Source of the DNA: Streptomyces sp. NBC_01775
GTDB taxonomy: Bacteria; Actinomycetota; Actinomycetes; Streptomycetales; Streptomycetaceae
NCBI RefSeq assembly: GCF_035917675.1
Contig: NZ_CP109104.1
Coordinates: forward strand, 4,712,001-4,776,000
Reading direction: 5' to 3'
Length of the DNA stretch: 64,000 bases
Numbering within the stretch: the stretch's first letter is position 1; each line of letters opens with the position of its first letter. Under the pieces are notes generated by a model, which made no database searches, was not told where the DNA came from, and was given only the letters and a program-made list of their open reading frames with translations. Below, one piece after another: positions 59,149 through 64,000 of the stretch. The position numbers were made by a program, and so were the translations under genes.

Positions 59149-60156
59149 GTGCAACTCCACGACATCTGGTTCGTGATCATCGCCGTCCTGTGGATCGGCT
59201 ACTTCTTCCTGGAGGGCTTCGACTTCGGGGTCGGCGTGCTGACCAAGCTGCTGGCCCGCGACCGCTCCGAGCGCCGGGTGCTGATCAACACCATCGGCCC
59301 GGTCTGGGACGGCAACGAGGTGTGGCTGCTGACCGCCGGCGGGGCCACCTTCGCGGCCTTCCCCGAGTGGTACGCCACCCTCTTCTCCGGCTTCTACCTG
59401 CCGATGCTGCTCATCCTCGTCTGCCTGATCGTGCGCGGCCTCGCCTTCGAGTACCGCGCCAAGCGGGAGGGGGAGCGCTGGCAGACCAACTGGGAGCACG
59501 CGATCTTCTGGACCTCGCTGATCACCGCGTTCTCGTGGGGCGTGGCGTTCGGCAACATCGTGCGCGGCGTGAAGATCGACCAGCACATGGAGTACGTCGG
59601 CACCCTCGCCGACCTGTTCAACCCCTACGCGCTGCTGGGCGGCCTGGTCACCCTGGCGCTGTTCACCTTCCACGGCGCCGTCTTCACCGCGCTCAAGACC
59701 CTCGGCGACATCCGCGACAGGGCCCGCAAGCTGGCCACGGTGCTCGGGCTGGTGACCGCCGTGCTCGCGCTGGGCTTCCTGGCGTGGACGCAGGCCGACA
59801 GCGGTGACAGCTGGAGCATGGCCGCCCTCGTCGTCGCCGTCGTCGCGCTGGTGGCCGCGCTCGGCACCAACCTCGCGGGGCGCGAGGGCTGGTCGTTCGC
59901 CTTCTCGGGGCTGACCATCGTGGCCGCCGTGGCGATGCTCTTCCTCACGCTGTTCCCTGACGTGATGCCTTCGACGCTGAACGAGGAGTGGAGCCTGACG
60001 GTCACCAACGCGTCCTCCACGCCCTACACGTTGAAGATCATGACCTGGTGCGCGGCGATCGCCACGCCCGTCGTGCTGCTCTACCAGGGCTGGACGTACT
60101 GGGTCTTCCGCAAGCGGATCGGCACCCAGAGCCTCGCGCCGTCCGGCGGCCACTGA
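59149..60156 (+). CDS. cydB: Cytochrome bd oxidase subunit II
   Basis: A 335-residue subunit II with nine hydrophobic segments. IWFVIIAVLWIGYFFLEGFD and VWDGNEVWLLTAGGATFAAF are diagnostic. The GTG at 59149 is 17 bp after cydA. Confidence 0.96.
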   Translation: MQLHDIWFVIIAVLWIGYFFLEGFDFGVGVLTKLLARDRSERRVLINTIGPVWDGNEVWLLTAGGATFAAFPEWYATLFSGFYLPMLLILVCLIVRGLAFEYRAKREGERWQTNWEHAIFWTSLITAFSWGVAFGNIVRGVKIDQHMEYVGTLADLFNPYALLGGLVTLALFTFHGAVFTALKTLGDIRDRARKLATVLGLVTAVLALGFLAWTQADSGDSWSMAALVVAVVALVAALGTNLAGREGWSFAFSGLTIVAAVAMLFLTLFPDVMPSTLNEEWSLTVTNASSTPYTLKIMTWCAAIATPVVLLYQGWTYWVFRKRIGTQSLAPSGGH

Positions 60157-60175
60157 GAGCGGGGGAGCCGGCGCC

Positions 60176-63100
60176 ATGAAGCCTGTCGACCCGCGGCTGC
60201 TGCGGTACGCGCGCACCACCCGACTGTTCCTGCTCACCGCCGTCACGCTCGGCCTGGCCGGGGCGGCCCTGGTCATCGGGCAGGCGATGCTGATCGCCGA
60301 CATCGTCGTGGCCGCCTACCGGCACGGGGAGTTCGCGCGCACCGCGCTGCTGCTGCTCGGCGCCGTCTCCGTCGCCAGGGCCCTGGTGTCCTGGCTGACG
60401 GAGCTGGCGGCCCACCGGTGCGGCGCCGCGGTCAAGTCCGAGCTGCGTACGGGGCTGCTGGAGCGGGCCACCGCGCTGGGGCCCGGTTTCCTGACCACGC
60501 AGCGCACCGGCGAGCTGACGACGCTGGCCACGCGCGGGGTCGACGCGCTCGACGACTACTTCGCGCGCTATCTGCCGCAACTCGGCCTCGCGGCCGTGGT
60601 GCCCGTCGCGGTGCTGGCCCGCATCGTCACCGCCGACTGGATCTCGGCCGCGATCATCGTGGTGACGCTGCCGCTGATCCCCCTGTTCATGGCGCTGATC
60701 GGCTGGGCGACCCAGTCGAGCACGGACCGCCAGTGGCGGCTGCTGACCCGGCTGTCCGGGCACTTCCTGGACGTGGTCGCCGGGCTGCCCACGCTGAAGG
60801 TGTTCGGCCGCGCCAAGGCACAGGCCGACAACATCCGCGCCATCACCGGCGACTACCGCCGCGCCACCCTGCGCACCCTGCGGCTCGCCTTCCTCTCCTC
60901 GTTCGCGCTGGAACTGCTGGCGACGATCTCCGTGGCGATCGTCGCCGTCAGCATCGGTACCCGGCTCGTCCACGGCGAACTCGACCTGACGACCGGGCTG
61001 ATGGTGCTCATCCTGGCCCCCGAGGCGTATCTGCCGCTGCGGCAGGTGGGCACGCACTACCACGCGGCGGCCGAGGGCCTGGCCGCGGCGGAGGAGGTCT
61101 TCGCCGTCCTGGAGCGGCCGGTCCCCGAGCGGGGGTCCGCCACCGCGGACATCCGTACCGCCTCCCTCACGCTGGAGGGCGCCGCGGTACGGCACGAGGG
61201 GCGTACGGGGTATTCCCTGGCGCCCACCGATCTGGTGCTGCGCCCCGGGGAGACGGTCGCGCTGACGGGCCCCTCCGGCGGCGGCAAGACGACGCTGCTG
61301 TCCGTGCTGCTGGGCTTCACCCCGCTCACGGAGGGACAGGTGCGGGTGGGCGGCGTACCGCTGGCCCAGCTGGAGCCCGAGGGCTGGCACGAGCAGATCG
61401 CCTGGGTACCTCAGCACCCCTGCCTGTTCGCGGGCACGATCGCGGAGAACGTCCGGCTCGCCCGGCCCGACGCCGACGGCCACGCGGTGGCCCGCGCCCT
61501 CGCCGACGCGGGCGCGCCGGACCTCGACCCCGCGCGCGTCCTCGGCGAGGACGGCGGCGGCCTCTCCGCGGGCCAGCGCCAACGCGTCGCCCTGGCCCGC
61601 GCGTTCCTCGCCGACCGCCCCTTGCTGCTGCTCGACGAGCCGACCGCCGCACTGGACGGCACCACGGAGGCCACGGTCCTGGAGGCGGTACGCCACCTGG
61701 CCGAGACCCGCACGGTGGTGCTGGTGACACACCGCCCGGCGCTGCTGGGGGCGGCGGACCGGGTGGTGGAGCTGGGAGCTGACGCTGCCGCCGTGGGGCG
61801 GCGGAACGCCACAGCCTTGGGGCTGTCTGCCGCCAGGGGCGGCAGTGGGGGTCCCCCCGGCCGGAGGCTGGGGGAGGGCCAAGGCGGCCCTCAGACGCCA
61901 ACCGGCCCGCACCACCCCCAAAGCGAGGGCGCCCCCACAGCGCGGCGCACCCTCACCCGCGTACGGTCCATGGGCCAGGCCGAAGGCATGAGGAAGAAGT
62001 TCGCGCTGGCGCTCACCCTAGGAGCGCTCGCGCTCCTGAGCGCGACGGGCCTCATGGCCACCTCGGGCTGGCTGATCTCCCGCGCGGCCCAACAGCCCCC
62101 CATCCTGTACCTGATGGTCGCGGTCACCGCGACCCGCGCGTTCGGGATCGGCCGCGCCGTCTTCCGCTACGCCGAGCGCCTCGTCTCGCACGACGCCGCG
62201 CTCCGGGTCCTGGCGGACCTGCGCGTGTCCGTGTACCGCCGCCTGGAGCGCCTGGCCCCCGCCGGGCTGCGCGGCACGCGGCGCGGCGACCTGCTCACCC
62301 GGCTGGTGGCCGACGTCGACGCGCTCCAGGACTACTTCCTGCGCTGGCTGCTCCCGGCCTCCGTCGCCGCCACGGTCGCCCTCGCGTCGGTGGCGTTCAC
62401 CGCGTGGCTGCTTCCCGCCGCCGGCGCGGCCCTCGCGCTGGGGCTGGCCGTGGCGGGCGTGGCCGTCCCCGCGCTGACGGCCACGCTCTCGCGCCGCACC
62501 GAGCGTCGGCTGGCGCCCGCGCGGGCCGACCTGGCGACCCGTACCGTCGACCTGCTCACCGGCACGGCATCCGGCGAACTCCCCGTCAGCGGCGCCCTGC
62601 CCGCGCGGCGTCGCGAGGTCGCCGCAGCCGATACGGCGCTCACGCGTATCGCCGCGCGCTCGGCGGCCCGTACGGCGCTCGCGGCGGGGCTGAGCACGCT
62701 GGCCGCCGGTCTCACGGTGACGGCCGCCGCCTGGGCGGGCGCCGCCGCGACGGTGGACGGCGCGCTGAACGGGCTGCTTCTGGCGACCGTCGTACTGACG
62801 CCGCTGGCCGTGTTCGAGGCGATGACACCCCTGCCGCAGGCGGTGCAGTTCCGCCAGCGGGTACGGCGCTCGGCCGAGCGCGTGCATGAGGTCCTGGACG
62901 CACCCGTGCCCGTACGGGAGCCGGAGCACCCGGCGGAGCTGGGGGAGCGCCCCTTCCCGCTGCGTACGAGGGGCCTGACCGTCCGCTACCCGGACGCTCC
63001 GGAGGGGGCGCCCCCGGCGCTCGACGGGTTCGAGCTGGAGCTGACGCCGGGCCGCAGGGTCGCCGTCGTCGGCGCCTCCGGCTCGGGCAAGACGACGCTG

Positions 63101-63808
63101 GCCCACGCCCTGCTGCGCTTCGTGGAGCCCGAGCCCGAGCAGGGGCGGGGGCCGGGGCGGGACGGTGCGGCGCCGTACACGCTCGGCTCCCCCGCCGTGG
63201 ACGCGACGGCGGCCGACCCGGACGCCGTACGCCGCGTCGTCGGCCTGTGCGCGCAGGACGCCCACCTGTTCGACAGCTCGCTCCGCGAGAACCTGCGACT
63301 GGCCCGGCCCTCCGCCACCGGGGCCGAGCTGCGCGCCGCGCTGGCCGCCGCCCGGCTGGCGGAGTGGGTGGACACGCTGCCCGACGGGCTCGACACGCTC
63401 GTCGGCGAACACGGCGCGAAGCTGTCGGGCGGACAGCGCCAGCGGCTCGCGCTCGCCCGTGCGCTGCTGGCCGACTTCCCCGTCCTCGTCCTCGACGAGC
63501 CCGCCGAACACCTGGATCTGCCCACGGCCGACGCGCTGACCGCCGACCTGCTGGCGGCGACCGAGGGCCGGACGACGGTACTGATCACCCACCGCCTCCA
63601 GGGCCTGGAGGCGGTGGACGAGGTGATCGTGCTGGACGGTGGCCGCACCGTCGAGCGCGGCTCCTACGCCCGGCTGGCGGCGGCGGACGGCCCGTTCGCC
63701 GCGATGCTCGCCACCGAGCGGGAGGCGGCGCTCGCCGGTCGGGACCGGGAGCGGGACGGGGCCCGGGAGACACGGCACCCGGCACCGGCCGTGGCCCCCA
63801 TCGGCTAG
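60176..63808 (+). CDS. cydDC: Fused CydDC-type heterodimeric ABC exporter
   Basis: A 1210-residue fusion of the two half-transporters required for cytochrome bd assembly (thiol/heme export). The first half (about 1-545) has six TM segments and an ABC domain with GPSGGGKTTLL (about 364), LSAGQRQRVALARA and LLLLDEPTAALD. The second half (about 600-1190) has a second set with GASGSGKTTLA (about 967), LSGGQRQRLALARA and VLVLDEPAEHLD. The joining linker is encoded by three successive hairpin-forming DNA segments. Last gene of the cyd operon. Confidence 0.95.
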   Translation: MKPVDPRLLRYARTTRLFLLTAVTLGLAGAALVIGQAMLIADIVVAAYRHGEFARTALLLLGAVSVARALVSWLTELAAHRCGAAVKSELRTGLLERATALGPGFLTTQRTGELTTLATRGVDALDDYFARYLPQLGLAAVVPVAVLARIVTADWISAAIIVVTLPLIPLFMALIGWATQSSTDRQWRLLTRLSGHFLDVVAGLPTLKVFGRAKAQADNIRAITGDYRRATLRTLRLAFLSSFALELLATISVAIVAVSIGTRLVHGELDLTTGLMVLILAPEAYLPLRQVGTHYHAAAEGLAAAEEVFAVLERPVPERGSATADIRTASLTLEGAAVRHEGRTGYSLAPTDLVLRPGETVALTGPSGGGKTTLLSVLLGFTPLTEGQVRVGGVPLAQLEPEGWHEQIAWVPQHPCLFAGTIAENVRLARPDADGHAVARALADAGAPDLDPARVLGEDGGGLSAGQRQRVALARAFLADRPLLLLDEPTAALDGTTEATVLEAVRHLAETRTVVLVTHRPALLGAADRVVELGADAAAVGRRNATALGLSAARGGSGGPPGRRLGEGQGGPQTPTGPHHPQSEGAPTARRTLTRVRSMGQAEGMRKKFALALTLGALALLSATGLMATSGWLISRAAQQPPILYLMVAVTATRAFGIGRAVFRYAERLVSHDAALRVLADLRVSVYRRLERLAPAGLRGTRRGDLLTRLVADVDALQDYFLRWLLPASVAATVALASVAFTAWLLPAAGAALALGLAVAGVAVPALTATLSRRTERRLAPARADLATRTVDLLTGTASGELPVSGALPARRREVAAADTALTRIAARSAARTALAAGLSTLAAGLTVTAAAWAGAAATVDGALNGLLLATVVLTPLAVFEAMTPLPQAVQFRQRVRRSAERVHEVLDAPVPVREPEHPAELGERPFPLRTRGLTVRYPDAPEGAPPALDGFELELTPGRRVAVVGASGSGKTTLAHALLRFVEPEPEQGRGPGRDGAAPYTLGSPAVDATAADPDAVRRVVGLCAQDAHLFDSSLRENLRLARPSATGAELRAALAAARLAEWVDTLPDGLDTLVGEHGAKLSGGQRQRLALARALLADFPVLVLDEPAEHLDLPTADALTADLLAATEGRTTVLITHRLQGLEAVDEVIVLDGGRTVERGSYARLAAADGPFAAMLATEREAALAGRDRERDGARETRHPAPAVAPIG
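61811..61877. repeat. Three consecutive hairpins in the CydDC linker, incl. repeat copy 4
   Basis: ACAGCC-ttgg-GGCTGT (61811-61826), CTGCCGCC-agg-GGCGGCAG (61827-61845), then TGGGGGTCCCCCCGG followed by CCGGAGGCTGGGGGAGG (61846-61877). The whole block is translated in frame (about residues 546-568). Confidence 0.75.
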
Positions 63809-64000
63809 TGCCGTGACCGGCAATGTTTGCCCGTCAAGGAGCGTCGTCCGGTGCGTGCGATCGCAAGGCGGCCGGAAGTCCTTGATTGGGGTCTCCCCTG
63901 CTCGAACGAAGTTGAGAGCTTGGGGAAGGAGCTACCAGGGCTTTTGGCCAACGCCGCGAGCGGGCGTGCCGGGCGGCGCGACGGGGCAAAGCTTGCCGGG
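63809..64000. repeat. Repeat element with inverted ends (cut by window end)
   Basis: CCGGCAATGTTTGCCC (63817-63832) near its left end is matched by the inverted GGGCAAAGCTTGCCGG (63984-63999), 14 of 16 bases. Its internal sequence begins GAGCGTCGTCCGGTGCG. I recognise this as resembling a repetitive element found between genes in many Streptomyces; no transposase is encoded in the visible part. Confidence 0.6.
63887..63929 (+). repeat. GC-rich hairpin repeat, copy 5 (inside the terminal element)
   Basis: TGGGGTCTCCCCTGCTCGAA then CGAAGTTGAGAGCTTGGGG and AAGG; the same design as copies 1-4 but with a CTCGAA/TTGAG-type centre. Confidence 0.6.

Overview
The window is chromosomal DNA of a Streptomyces or very close relative. 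G+C is very high with strong third-position G/C bias, GTG starts are common, terminators are hairpins without T-runs, and gene order follows the conserved region just beside the replication origin. Four perfect 14-bp parS sites (GTTTCACGTGAAAC) and one single-mismatch copy put it inside the ParB-loading region. By family synteny oriC and parAB should lie to the left of position 1.

Left part (1-27.4 kb), conserved core. It runs from the start of trxB (behind a textbook SigR promoter) through an anti-sigma factor, sigM, a pseudokinase membrane protein, murJ, a DUF6049 protein, the CCA-adding enzyme, an MFS transporter, a GT87-type glycosyltransferase and a class A PBP. A PadR regulator, inositol-phosphate synthase, an alanine-racemase-fold protein and FemX follow, then the rpsF-ssb-rpsR-rplI operon, a MATE exporter and dnaB. 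The theme is peptidoglycan synthesis (MurJ, PBP, FemX), thiol redox (trxB, inositol for mycothiol) and replication/translation. DnaA-box-like sites cluster upstream of dnaB.

Middle part (27.4-44 kb), accessory. It starts with an IS30-type transposase remnant that forms a 20-bp-arm hairpin just behind dnaB. Next come two paralogous small secreted proteins, a VOC protein, an F420-type nitroreductase, an old-yellow-enzyme divergent from a MerR regulator, a NADAR-domain protein, a CGNR regulator divergent from an alpha/beta hydrolase, GNAT, MarR, a membrane protein and a HAD phosphatase. A flavohemoglobin-PPOX pair, NUDIX, LysR and an isolated phage-type Bro-N protein behind a possible small RNA complete it.

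Right part (44-64 kb), mostly conserved. It contains thiC with a TPP riboswitch, a YibE/F transporter, several small membrane proteins, a ptpA/fructosamine-kinase/Cys-Met-enzyme run, a PP2A-like phosphatase, a LacI regulator, hisC and cydA-cydB-cydDC behind a Rex operator. A family of short GC-rich hairpin repeats is scattered from 50 kb onward; three of five copies lie inside reading frames. A larger repeat with inverted ends begins right after cydDC and is cut by the window end.

No tRNA, rRNA, CRISPR array, integrase or complete insertion sequence was seen. No wholly new multi-gene system could be demonstrated. The best candidates for new biology are the MerR/OYE/NADAR locus, the secreted-protein tandem, the Bro-N locus with its putative small RNA, and the transposon-derived hairpin behind dnaB.
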